From the NCBI GenBank assembly GCA_964640965.1, contig CAZXJB010000059.1:1-16358 (forward strand): a DNA stretch of 16,358 nt. The letters are read 5' to 3'. Shown piece after piece: positions 7,278 through 13,277 of the stretch (its first letter is position 1; each line of letters opens with the position of its first letter). Source of the DNA: HRBIN12 sp964640965. Lineage in GTDB: Bacteria; Actinomycetota; UBA4738; HRBIN12. The notes below the pieces were generated by a model, which was given only the letters and a program-made list of their open reading frames with translations, ran no database searches and was not told the DNA's origin. The position numbers and the translations under genes are program-made.

Positions 7278-8071
7278 CCTGCAGCGAGGTCCGCGAGCTC
7301 CTGCCCGAGCACGCGGTCGGCGTGCTGCCCACCGCGGAGCGTGACGCGGTCGAGCGTCACCTGCGCTGGTGCGCCGGATGCCGGAAGGAGGCGGCCGAGC
7401 TCGCCCAGGCGGCCGCCCTCGTCGGGTTCGCGCTGCCGCCGGCCGCCACGCCGGAGCGACTCGCGGATCGCGTCGTCGAGGCCATCCACGCGGCGATCGG
7501 ACCGCGCGGCTCGGTCCGTCGTCTGCGGGCCGCGGCCGCGGGAGCGGTGGCCGCGCTCGTGGCGGTGGCCGGGCTCGGGTGGGGGGCGGTGATGGCCGGA
7601 CGGGCGGAACGGTTCGCGGAGCGGGCCGCCCGGGCCGAGCGGCGGCAGGCCGAGGCGCTGGCCGAGTTCCGCCGGGTCCTCGACCGGATGGTCCCCGGCA
7701 CCGAGATCCCGCGGCAGGAGACGTTCCTCGGCCAGCTCGCGCCCGCCCACGGGGCCTCGGGTGGCGGCGCGGTGCTCCAGCTCGTCTCGCCCGACCGGAT
7801 CGACCTCGTCATCGTGATGGTGAGCGGCCTGCGCCCGGCGGGACCCGGGGAGCTGCCGTACCGGGTGAGGCTCACGAACGCTGCGGGCGAGGTCATCCGG
7901 GTCGGCCGTATCGCCGAGCTCGATGCCGACGGGGCGGCCGACGTGATCCGGCAGTTCCCGAACCGGGAGCTCGCGGGCTTCACCGAGGTGGCGGTCCTCG
8001 ACGCGCGCGGTGAGCTCGTGCTGGCGGGGAGCATCGAGCAGGCTCCGTCGGAGCCGGCACCGGCCAGCTAG
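7274..8071 (+). CDS. Anti-sigma factor, zinc-binding N-terminus and RskA-like C-terminus
   Basis: This 265-aa single-pass membrane protein partners the sigma factor whose stop it overlaps (GTGA). Residues 1-50 form the zinc-binding anti-sigma domain with H29-x3-C33-x2-C36 (HLRWCAGC), which holds the sigma factor in the cytoplasm. One membrane helix covers about 87-108. It is followed by a charged helix at 109-138, probably a coiled coil, and an extracytoplasmic domain (about 165-256) resembling the RskA C-terminal domain (PYRVRLTNAAGEV, FTEVAVLDARGELVLAGSI). In this family, regulated proteolysis of the outer domain releases the sigma factor. The signal sensed cannot be told. The zinc motif and gene coupling make the call firm; the outer-domain assignment is less so. 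Confidence 0.9.
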   Translation: MTCSEVRELLPEHAVGVLPTAERDAVERHLRWCAGCRKEAAELAQAAALVGFALPPAATPERLADRVVEAIHAAIGPRGSVRRLRAAAAGAVAALVAVAGLGWGAVMAGRAERFAERAARAERRQAEALAEFRRVLDRMVPGTEIPRQETFLGQLAPAHGASGGGAVLQLVSPDRIDLVIVMVSGLRPAGPGELPYRVRLTNAAGEVIRVGRIAELDADGAADVIRQFPNRELAGFTEVAVLDARGELVLAGSIEQAPSEPAPAS

Positions 8072-8099
8072 TCCATCTCAGACCACCGGCCGCCCGCGA

Positions 8100-9122
8100 C
8101 TACCGGCGGCGGAGCTCCTGCGTGAGATCCCCCCGGAACGTGATCCCCTGGCCGAGGTCGCCGAGCTCCTCCAGCCCGTCGGGCCCGGAGACGGCGACCG
8201 TCATGTCGAAGGTGCCCGAGGAGACGATCTTCAGCGCCTGCTGCGCGTCCAGGTCCACCCAGGCCGTCTGGGTGAGCGAGCCCTCCCCGTCGTAGGCGAT
8301 CTCCAGCCCCCGGAGGCCCTCGGCGTCGCGCGAGCCGCCGACGTCCCCGCCCATCGCCGCGAGCATCTCGTCGAGGGAGATGGTGAGGTCCAGCGGGATC
8401 GTCATCTCGCTCCGGATCACGGCCGTCCGGACGCCGTCGAGCTCCTCCTCGCGCAGGAACGTGCTCGTCGTCTCGTAGGAGATCTCGCCCTCGCCGAACG
8501 GGTTCGCCTGCGAGAAGCTCGTCGTCCATCGGTCGCCCGGGGCCACGGGGTGGTCCGGCAGGAGCGGCGTCATCTGCCCCATCCCCGGGAAGGAGAGGCC
8601 GCTGGAGGGGTCGGTGCCTGCGAAGGAGAGTCCGCCGACCTCCAGCACCCGGCCGTCGGGCGCGACGCGCATCTGCAGGGAGGGGGGCTGCGAGGGGTCG
8701 GTCGGCACCTCGATCCCGTTCACGGACCCGGAGACCTCGGAGACCGCGACCTCGATGGTGGCGACCCCCTCGGCGTCGACGTCGGTCACCTCCCAGGTGA
8801 GCACCTCACGCAGGTCCATGTCGAAGGGCATCTCGCCGAGCTCGCCGGCGCCGAGCGTCCCGTCCATGGCGAGGTGCAGCTCGTAGGTCTCACGGTCGCC
8901 CGGCGTGAAGGAGAGCGCGAGCGGTCGGGCCTCGGCCTGGTTCCCGCGCCCGCCGAGGGTCCAGGCGACGGCGATGCCGGCGACGAGCGCGAGCGCCGCG
9001 AGGATCGCGGAGACGAGGAGCCGTCGTGGGCGGGCTCGCGGGGGTGCCGGGCTCGCCGCCTCGAGCTCGGGCGCGGGCGGGGGCGGGGGAAGGTCGGGCT
9101 GGTAGGGGGTCGGCTCGCTCAT
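8100..9122 (-). CDS. Unrecognised single-pass membrane protein with beta-rich outer domain
   Basis: I do not recognise this 340-aa protein with certainty. The N-terminus is cytoplasmic and proline-rich (PYQPDLPPPPPAPE), followed by a basic stretch (RARPRR). One membrane helix spans about 35-56 (LLVSAILAALALVAGIAVAW). The rest (about 66-340) is predicted outside the cell, acidic and rich in beta-strand patterns (PLALSFTPGDRETYELHLAMDG, LTWEVTDVDAEGVATIEVAV, TAWVDLDAQQALKIVSSG). The architecture and the opening F-x-PGDRETYEL resemble DUF6263-type secreted proteins, a tentative link. No catalytic motif, lipobox or zinc site is visible. ATG 9122 has GAGGAGGA 5 nt upstream. It ends tail to tail, 28 bp from the anti-sigma gene, and is divergent from the nucleotidyltransferase. 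Confidence 0.8.
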   Translation of the reverse strand: MSEPTPYQPDLPPPPPAPELEAASPAPPRARPRRLLVSAILAALALVAGIAVAWTLGGRGNQAEARPLALSFTPGDRETYELHLAMDGTLGAGELGEMPFDMDLREVLTWEVTDVDAEGVATIEVAVSEVSGSVNGIEVPTDPSQPPSLQMRVAPDGRVLEVGGLSFAGTDPSSGLSFPGMGQMTPLLPDHPVAPGDRWTTSFSQANPFGEGEISYETTSTFLREEELDGVRTAVIRSEMTIPLDLTISLDEMLAAMGGDVGGSRDAEGLRGLEIAYDGEGSLTQTAWVDLDAQQALKIVSSGTFDMTVAVSGPDGLEELGDLGQGITFRGDLTQELRRR

Positions 9123-9245
9123 CTCGTCCTCCTCGGTTCACCCCTGGGTATCGGTCCGGCGCCCCCGCGCCTCGAGGGCCCGTTCCTCCTCCGTCCACGC
9201 CCGCGCCACGTTGCGTTCGACCGAACCCGGCTATCATGCTCGCAC
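9123..9245. promoter_or_regulatory. Divergent intergenic region with leaderless promoter and palindrome
   Basis: This is the longest gene-free gap (123 bp). For the rightward gene it shows TTGCGT at 9211-9216, 15 nt, and TATCAT at 9232-9237, then 8 nt to ATG 9246, so the transcript should start at or beside the ATG; there is no ribosome site. A perfect palindrome GTTCG-AC-CGAAC (9215-9226) lies between the two promoter hexamers, where a repressor would block RNA polymerase. No clear promoter was seen for the leftward gene. Confidence 0.5.
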
Positions 9246-10595
9246 ATGCCGGAGCCGTCGGACATCGTCGGGATCGGTCTGGCGGGCGGCCAGGGCGTGC
9301 GCGCTCGGCCGCTCACCCTGAAGGCCCCGGGGTACCTGCGCTCGAAGGCCGCGATGTCCTTCCTCGGGCGGCGCCTGATCCGGTGGGTCATCCAGATCCT
9401 CTCGAGCGAGGGCATCCAGCGCTACTTCATCATCGCCCACGGGAAGGAGAACCGCTACCAGATCAAGGTCCTGATCGGGTACGGCGAGGCCTTCGGCGTC
9501 GAGGTGATGTACTCGCCGGTGAAGTTCGACGCGCTGTCGACGGGGAGCGCGGACTCCACGCTGCGGATGCTCGACTACTGGGACCTCACCGAGCACGCCC
9601 TCGTGTTCCCCACCGACTCGATCATCGATTTCGACCTCGCACCGATGCTGAAGCTGCACGTGGACAGCGGGGCCGTCGCCACGATCGCGGCGATGACGCG
9701 CGAGCCCGACGAGGTCGCGGAGAAGTACGGCGTGATGCTCGCCGACGACGAGGGCCGCATCACCGAGTTCGTGGAGAAGCCGACCCTCGCGGAGCTCCGG
9801 CAGCACTTCCGCGCCGAGACCGACGAGGAGTTCCGCCGCCTGCCCCTCATGACGAACGCGGGTTTCTACCTCATCGACGCCGCCCGCCTTCGCGAGATCG
9901 CCGCGCACCCCGAGATCGATGAGCTCCGCAGGACCCGCCTGGACTTCGGCAAGGACCTGCTGCCCTGGCTCGTCGGCAACGGGCACCGGGTGATGGTCCA
10001 CCCGGTGCGGCGGATCGGCGACCTCGGGAACGTGCGCGACTACGTCGACACGATGGTCGAGGCGCTGCACGGCAACTTCGAGGCGGTGGATCGCCTGCTC
10101 GGGCCACCGATCGACCCCGAGCGGCACGTGTGGATCGCCCCCGAGTCGCTCGAGATGCGCGACGGCACGAGCGGGCTGACCCTTGCCGAGAAGATCGCCG
10201 AGGGCGTCGTCGAGATCGGTCCGGCCGTCCGCATCGGTCGGTACTGCGAGATCCATCCGGGCGCGAGCATCGTCGAATCGAACCTCGACGACGACATCGA
10301 GGTCCACCGGGACGCGGTCATCGAGCGCTCCCAGATCCGCGACGGCGCCATCATCGGGCCGAAGGCGAGGCTCTCCGAGGTCGTGGTCGGCTCGATGAGC
10401 GAGATCCGCTCCGAGCCCTACCACCCCACCACGATCGAGGGCTGCGTGGCGCTCGGGGACGAGGTGACGGTCTACCCCGGGGTGCACCTCGCCGACGGTG
10501 TGATGGTCTACCCCCGCCTGAAGCTCCCCTCCGGCATCCGGATCCCGCCGGGGGTCGAGGTGACCGGCCCGGCCGACGTGCTGCGCTACCTCTGA
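9246..10595 (+). CDS. NDP-sugar nucleotidyltransferase with left-handed beta-helix domain (atypical GlgC/GlmU-like)
   Basis: This 449-aa protein fits the family that joins a sugar 1-phosphate to a nucleoside triphosphate. The N-terminal Rossmann-like transferase domain (about 7-275) has the signature LAGGQGVRARPLT at 12-24, SKAAMSFLG at 33-41, FPTDSIIDFDL at 121-131, KYGVM at 160-164, FVEKP at 175-179 and NAGFYLID at 204-211. The C-terminal part (about 318-440) has hexapeptide-like repeats (VEIGPAVRIGRYCEIHPGASI, DGAIIGPKARL, LGDEVTVYPGVHLADGV) of a left-handed beta-helix, as in GlgC or bacterial GDP-mannose pyrophosphorylases. The signature has Ala-Arg instead of Leu-x before PLT, and the usual KP-x-LP-hydrophobic motif is replaced, so sugar and nucleotide are not predicted. 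ATG 9246 lacks a ribosome site but fits a leaderless start. It is not clearly glgC. Confidence 0.85.
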   Translation: MPEPSDIVGIGLAGGQGVRARPLTLKAPGYLRSKAAMSFLGRRLIRWVIQILSSEGIQRYFIIAHGKENRYQIKVLIGYGEAFGVEVMYSPVKFDALSTGSADSTLRMLDYWDLTEHALVFPTDSIIDFDLAPMLKLHVDSGAVATIAAMTREPDEVAEKYGVMLADDEGRITEFVEKPTLAELRQHFRAETDEEFRRLPLMTNAGFYLIDAARLREIAAHPEIDELRRTRLDFGKDLLPWLVGNGHRVMVHPVRRIGDLGNVRDYVDTMVEALHGNFEAVDRLLGPPIDPERHVWIAPESLEMRDGTSGLTLAEKIAEGVVEIGPAVRIGRYCEIHPGASIVESNLDDDIEVHRDAVIERSQIRDGAIIGPKARLSEVVVGSMSEIRSEPYHPTTIEGCVALGDEVTVYPGVHLADGVMVYPRLKLPSGIRIPPGVEVTGPADVLRYL

Positions 10596-10613
10596 GTCTC
10601 CGTGTCGGTCCGG

Positions 10614-10619
10614 TAAGGT
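10614..10619 (+). promoter_or_regulatory. Putative -10 element (TAAGGT) for the LLM oxidoreductase gene
   Basis: TAAGGT matches TANNNT and lies 8 nt before ATG 10628, the same spacing seen at 300-314 and 9232-9246. Only 32 bp separate this gene from the previous stop. A GGAG close to the ATG (10621-10624) could instead serve as a ribosome site on a longer transcript, so this call is tentative. Confidence 0.35.
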
Positions 10620-10627
10620 CGGAGCCG

Positions 10628-11635
10628 ATGCGCGTCGGTCTCGCCCTGCCGCACTACGACTTCTCGCTCCCCGGAGGGGGCCCGATCACCTCCGAGCGCG
10701 TCGCGGAGGTCGCCGTTCGGGCCGAGCGGCTGGGGTTCGACTCCGTCTGGGTGAGCGACCACTTCTTCGCCTCGCTCGAGCGCTACGGCGGGCCCGACGC
10801 GCCGCAGGGCTCGCTCGAGCCGCTCACGACGCTCGCGGGGCTCGCCGTGCGGACCGAGCGCGTCCGCCTCGGCACGCTGGTGCTCTCGGCCTCGTTCCGG
10901 CACCCGGCGATCCTCGCCAAGCAGGCGACGACGGTGGACCTCCTCTCGGGGGGTCGGCTCGAGCTCGCCCTCGGCGCCGGCTGGTACGAGCCCGAGCACG
11001 AGGCCTTCGGCTACCCCTTCGGGTCGGTGGGGGAGCGCTTCGCGGTGCTCGAGGAGACGCTCGAGGTGCTCGCCCGACTGCTGCCCGGCGGGCCGGCGAG
11101 CTACCAGGGCGAGCGGTTCCGCCTCGCGGGGGCCTTCAACCACCCGCCGCCGGCCCAGGCGCCGCGCCCCCCGGTCTGGGTGGGGGGCAAGGGCGGCCCG
11201 CGGCTGCTCGCCCTCGCGGCGAGGCTGGCGGATGGGTGGAACACGGCGTGGCGGTGGACCCCGGAGGTCTACGCGGAGCGCGTGGCGGCGGCCCGGGCGG
11301 CGTGCGAGCGCGTGGGCCGGGACCCCGCGACGCTCCGCCTCTCGCTCGGGCTGTTCACGGTCCTCGGCGAGGACGAGGCCGACCTCGAGCGGCGGTACGC
11401 GCGGATGGCGGAAGTCCTCCCGGCCGGGGTGGCGGCGGTCATGCCCCTCGAGGTCCTGCGGCGCGAGTGCCTGGCCGGCACGCCCGCGCAGGCCCTCGAG
11501 CGCCTCGCGCGCTTCGCCGAGCTCGGGGTGGAGGAGCTCGTCGTCTCGCCGGCGCCGATCTGGTTCTCGCTGCCGGACCCCTCGATGCTGGAGCTGATCG
11601 CGGAGGCCCTGATCCCGGCCGCGCGGAGGCTGTGA
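10628..11635 (+). CDS. LLM-class F420-dependent oxidoreductase (luciferase-like monooxygenase fold)
   Basis: This 335-aa protein has the bacterial luciferase TIM-barrel fold. Typical landmarks are MRVGLALPHYDF at the start, AERLGFDSVWVSDHFF at 33-48, PLTTLAGLAVRTERVRLGTLVL near 64-85, HPAILAKQATTVDLLSGGRLELALGAGW near 92-119, and PPVWVGGKG followed by ARLADGWN. Actinobacterial members of this group usually use coenzyme F420 for hydride transfer, and the lack of FMN-specific features fits that, but the cofactor and substrate are inferred. The stop TGA overlaps the next ATG (TGATG), so it is translationally coupled to the small HARE-HTH gene. It may be cotranscribed with the nucleotidyltransferase or have its own -10 at 10614. 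Confidence 0.92.
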   Translation: MRVGLALPHYDFSLPGGGPITSERVAEVAVRAERLGFDSVWVSDHFFASLERYGGPDAPQGSLEPLTTLAGLAVRTERVRLGTLVLSASFRHPAILAKQATTVDLLSGGRLELALGAGWYEPEHEAFGYPFGSVGERFAVLEETLEVLARLLPGGPASYQGERFRLAGAFNHPPPAQAPRPPVWVGGKGGPRLLALAARLADGWNTAWRWTPEVYAERVAAARAACERVGRDPATLRLSLGLFTVLGEDEADLERRYARMAEVLPAGVAAVMPLEVLRRECLAGTPAQALERLARFAELGVEELVVSPAPIWFSLPDPSMLELIAEALIPAARRL

Positions 11636-11844
11636 TGGACGCGCTCGAGGCCGCCGTCGCCGTGCTGCGCGAGGAGGGCGAGCCCCTGCACTGGACGAAG
11701 ATCCAGGACCTCGCGCTACGGCGGGGGTACCTGGACCCCTTCGAGGTCCCCGACGTGCGCCGGGAGCTCCTCGCGGCCCTCGCGCGCGGCGTGCGCGAGG
11801 GGCGCCTGGCCAAGGTCTCGACCGGCGTGTACGGGCTCGTCTAG
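11635..11844 (+). CDS. Stand-alone HARE-HTH (winged-helix) small protein
   Basis: This 69-aa protein consists of one winged-helix domain of the HARE-HTH type (HB1, ASXL, restriction endonuclease; also the RNA polymerase delta subunit N-terminus). Visible features are an amphipathic first helix (ALEAAVAVLREEG), PLHWTKIQDLALRRGYL as the next helix pair, and a closing wing GRLAKVSTGVYGL. HARE domains are known as DNA-binding modules joined to restriction or chromatin enzymes; here nothing else is attached. ATG 11635 overlaps the LLM stop by 1 nt and has GGAGG 6 nt upstream, so it is coupled to that gene. The stop TAG is followed in frame by a second TAG (11848) in the repeat CTAGGTCTAGGT. A nuclease-like ORF begins 47 bp downstream. 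The domain call is good; the role is unknown. Confidence 0.75.
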   Translation: MDALEAAVAVLREEGEPLHWTKIQDLALRRGYLDPFEVPDVRRELLAALARGVREGRLAKVSTGVYGLV

Positions 11845-11891
11845 GTCTAGGTCTGCGTGTCCCCGGTTGCGGGTGTTCCGGTCCGAGAAGG

Positions 11892-12197
11892 ATGAAGGCG
11901 AAGGCGGCGGGAGAGATCGGCCCCGACGTGGTCGCGGTGGGGCCGTGGTGGCGGGACGGTGAGGAGATCGACGCGGTGGTGCTCGCGGGTCGTCGACGGG
12001 CCGCCGTGCTCGTGGGCGAGGCGAAGTGGACGCGGTCGCTCGACGGGACCCGGACGGCCCTCGCGTTGGAGCGGAGGTCGGAAGGGCTCCCTCGCCGGGC
12101 CCCGGGCCTGCGCCTGGCGCTCTGCGCTCGCGACGAGGTTCGGAACGCTCCACCGGCCTCGCTCCTCGTCACGGCTCGCGAGATCTTCTCGCCCTGA
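11892..12197 (+). CDS. Truncated DUF234 / PD-(D/E)XK nuclease-like protein (probable remnant)
   Basis: This 101-aa ORF matches only the C-terminal part of archaeal-type AAA ATPases with a DUF234 domain. It shows VGPWWRDGEEIDAVVL (family pattern: GRWW, then EID) and VLVGEAKWT (GExKW), ending in a short ALCARDEV strand and LLVTAREIFSP. Asp27, Glu43 and Lys45 form the D...E-x-K core of the PD-(D/E)XK nuclease fold. The ATPase and the winged-helix part that should precede it (about 300 aa) are missing: the HARE-HTH gene ends only 47 bp upstream and the frame upstream carries no family sequence. GAGAAGG lies right against ATG 11892, so translation is uncertain. Codon choice is looser (more GGT, CGT, GTT) than in neighbours. 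It is either a decaying gene or a minimal stand-alone nuclease. It ends 30 bp from the convergent glpX. Confidence 0.6.
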   Translation: MKAKAAGEIGPDVVAVGPWWRDGEEIDAVVLAGRRRAAVLVGEAKWTRSLDGTRTALALERRSEGLPRRAPGLRLALCARDEVRNAPPASLLVTAREIFSP

Positions 12198-12227
12198 CCC
12201 TCTTCGGAGCCTCGGCGGCGGTCGGCC

Positions 12228-13223
12228 TCACCGGTACGTGATGCGGGAGTAGCGCTCGAGCTTCTCGAAGCGGTGCTCGGTCTCGATCCAGCGGACGGTC
12301 CCGGTGCGCGAGCGCATCACGAGCGACCAGGTCGTCGCGCCGTCCGGCCAGTACTTCACCCCGCGCAGCAGCCACCCGCTCGTGATCCCGGTGGCCGCGA
12401 AGAAGACGTCCTCGCCGGCGACGAGGTCGTCGGTGGTGAGCACCCGGTCGAGGTCGAACCCGGCCTCGAGCAGCTTGGCGCGTTCCTCGTCGTTGCGGGG
12501 GACCAGCCGTCCCTGGATCGCGCCGCCGAGGCACTTCAGCGCGGCCGCGGCGATGACGCCCTCGGGGGTCCCGCCGATCCCGAGGAGCAGGTCGATGCCG
12601 GAGCGCCGGGTGATGGCGGTGGCGATCGCGCCGGCGACGTCGCCGTCGGTGATGAGGAAGACCTTCGCGCCGACCTCGCGCACGGCGCGGATGATGTCCG
12701 CGTGGCGGTCTCGGTCGAGGATCGTCACGGCGACCTCCTCGACCCGCTTGCCCTTGGCCTTGGCGACGAGGCGGACGTTCTCCTCGGGCGGCGCGGTCAC
12801 GTCGATGACGTCGGCCGCCTCGGGGCCGGTCGCGACCTTCTCCATGTACACCGCGGCGCCGGGGAAGAACATCGAGCCGCGCTCGGCGAGCGCGATGACC
12901 GAGAGCGCGTTCGGCTGCCCGACGGAGGTGAGCCGGGTCCCGTCGATCGGGTCCACGGCCACGTCGACGGCGGGTCCGCTGCCGTTGCCGACCACCTCGC
13001 CGTTGTAGAGCATCGGGGCCTCGTCCTTCTCGCCCTCGCCGATCACGACGGCGCCCTGCATCGCCACGGTGTCGATCATGAGGCGCATCGCGTCGACGGC
13101 GGCCTGGTCCGCCGCGATCTTGTCGCCGCGCCCGATCCACCGGCCGGCCGCGAGGGCCGCCGCCTCGGTCACGCGGACGAGCTCGATCGCGAGGTTCCGG
13201 TCCGGTCGCAGCTCCTCGGCCAT
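12228..13223 (-). CDS. glpX: Class II fructose-1,6-bisphosphatase GlpX
   Basis: GlpX hydrolyses fructose 1,6-bisphosphate to fructose 6-phosphate and phosphate in the cytosol, the committed phosphatase of gluconeogenesis in actinobacteria. The 331-aa length is normal. Metal and substrate residues are visible: Asp34 in RGDKIAAD, IGEGEKDEAPML at 61-72, and VDPIDGT at 90-96. Later come ITDGDVAGAI, GIGGTPEGVIAAAALKCLGG and FAATGITSGWLLRGV, all hallmarks of the class II enzyme. ATG 13223 has a GGGAGGG ribosome site about 4 nt upstream. It lies 51 bp after the SDR gene in the same direction, so it may be the last gene of a ptsI-pgsA-SDR-glpX unit. A -10-like TAGGAT at 13272-13277 could also give it its own promoter. 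Confidence 0.97.
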   Translation of the reverse strand: MAEELRPDRNLAIELVRVTEAAALAAGRWIGRGDKIAADQAAVDAMRLMIDTVAMQGAVVIGEGEKDEAPMLYNGEVVGNGSGPAVDVAVDPIDGTRLTSVGQPNALSVIALAERGSMFFPGAAVYMEKVATGPEAADVIDVTAPPEENVRLVAKAKGKRVEEVAVTILDRDRHADIIRAVREVGAKVFLITDGDVAGAIATAITRRSGIDLLLGIGGTPEGVIAAAALKCLGGAIQGRLVPRNDEERAKLLEAGFDLDRVLTTDDLVAGEDVFFAATGITSGWLLRGVKYWPDGATTWSLVMRSRTGTVRWIETEHRFEKLERYSRITYR

Positions 13224-13271
13224 CGTCCCTCCCGTCCGTCCCAGCTCTTCGGGTTCCCGCGGACGTCGCCC

Positions 13272-13277
13272 ATCCTA
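13272..13277 (-). promoter_or_regulatory. Putative -10 element (TAGGAT) upstream of glpX
   Basis: Read on the minus strand, TAGGAT fits the TANNNT pattern and sits about 50 bp before ATG 13223, giving a leader of roughly 40 nt that carries the GGGAGGG ribosome site. It overlaps the stop of the preceding SDR gene. A similar TAGGAT lies 15 nt before the pgsA start (14880-14885). No matching -35 was found. Confidence 0.3.

Noticed and set aside
8010..9245. Upstream extension of the nucleotidyltransferase frame
   Set aside because: The frame is open for about 1.2 kb before ATG 9246, but that part is antisense to the membrane protein gene 8100-9122 and shows no family sequence. The true domain begins just after ATG 9246.
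11841..11852. CTAGGTCTAGGT direct repeat considered as an attachment site or insertion scar
   Set aside because: Two 6-bp units are too short and no second copy or mobile gene is nearby. It does give two in-frame TAG stops, noted with the HARE gene.
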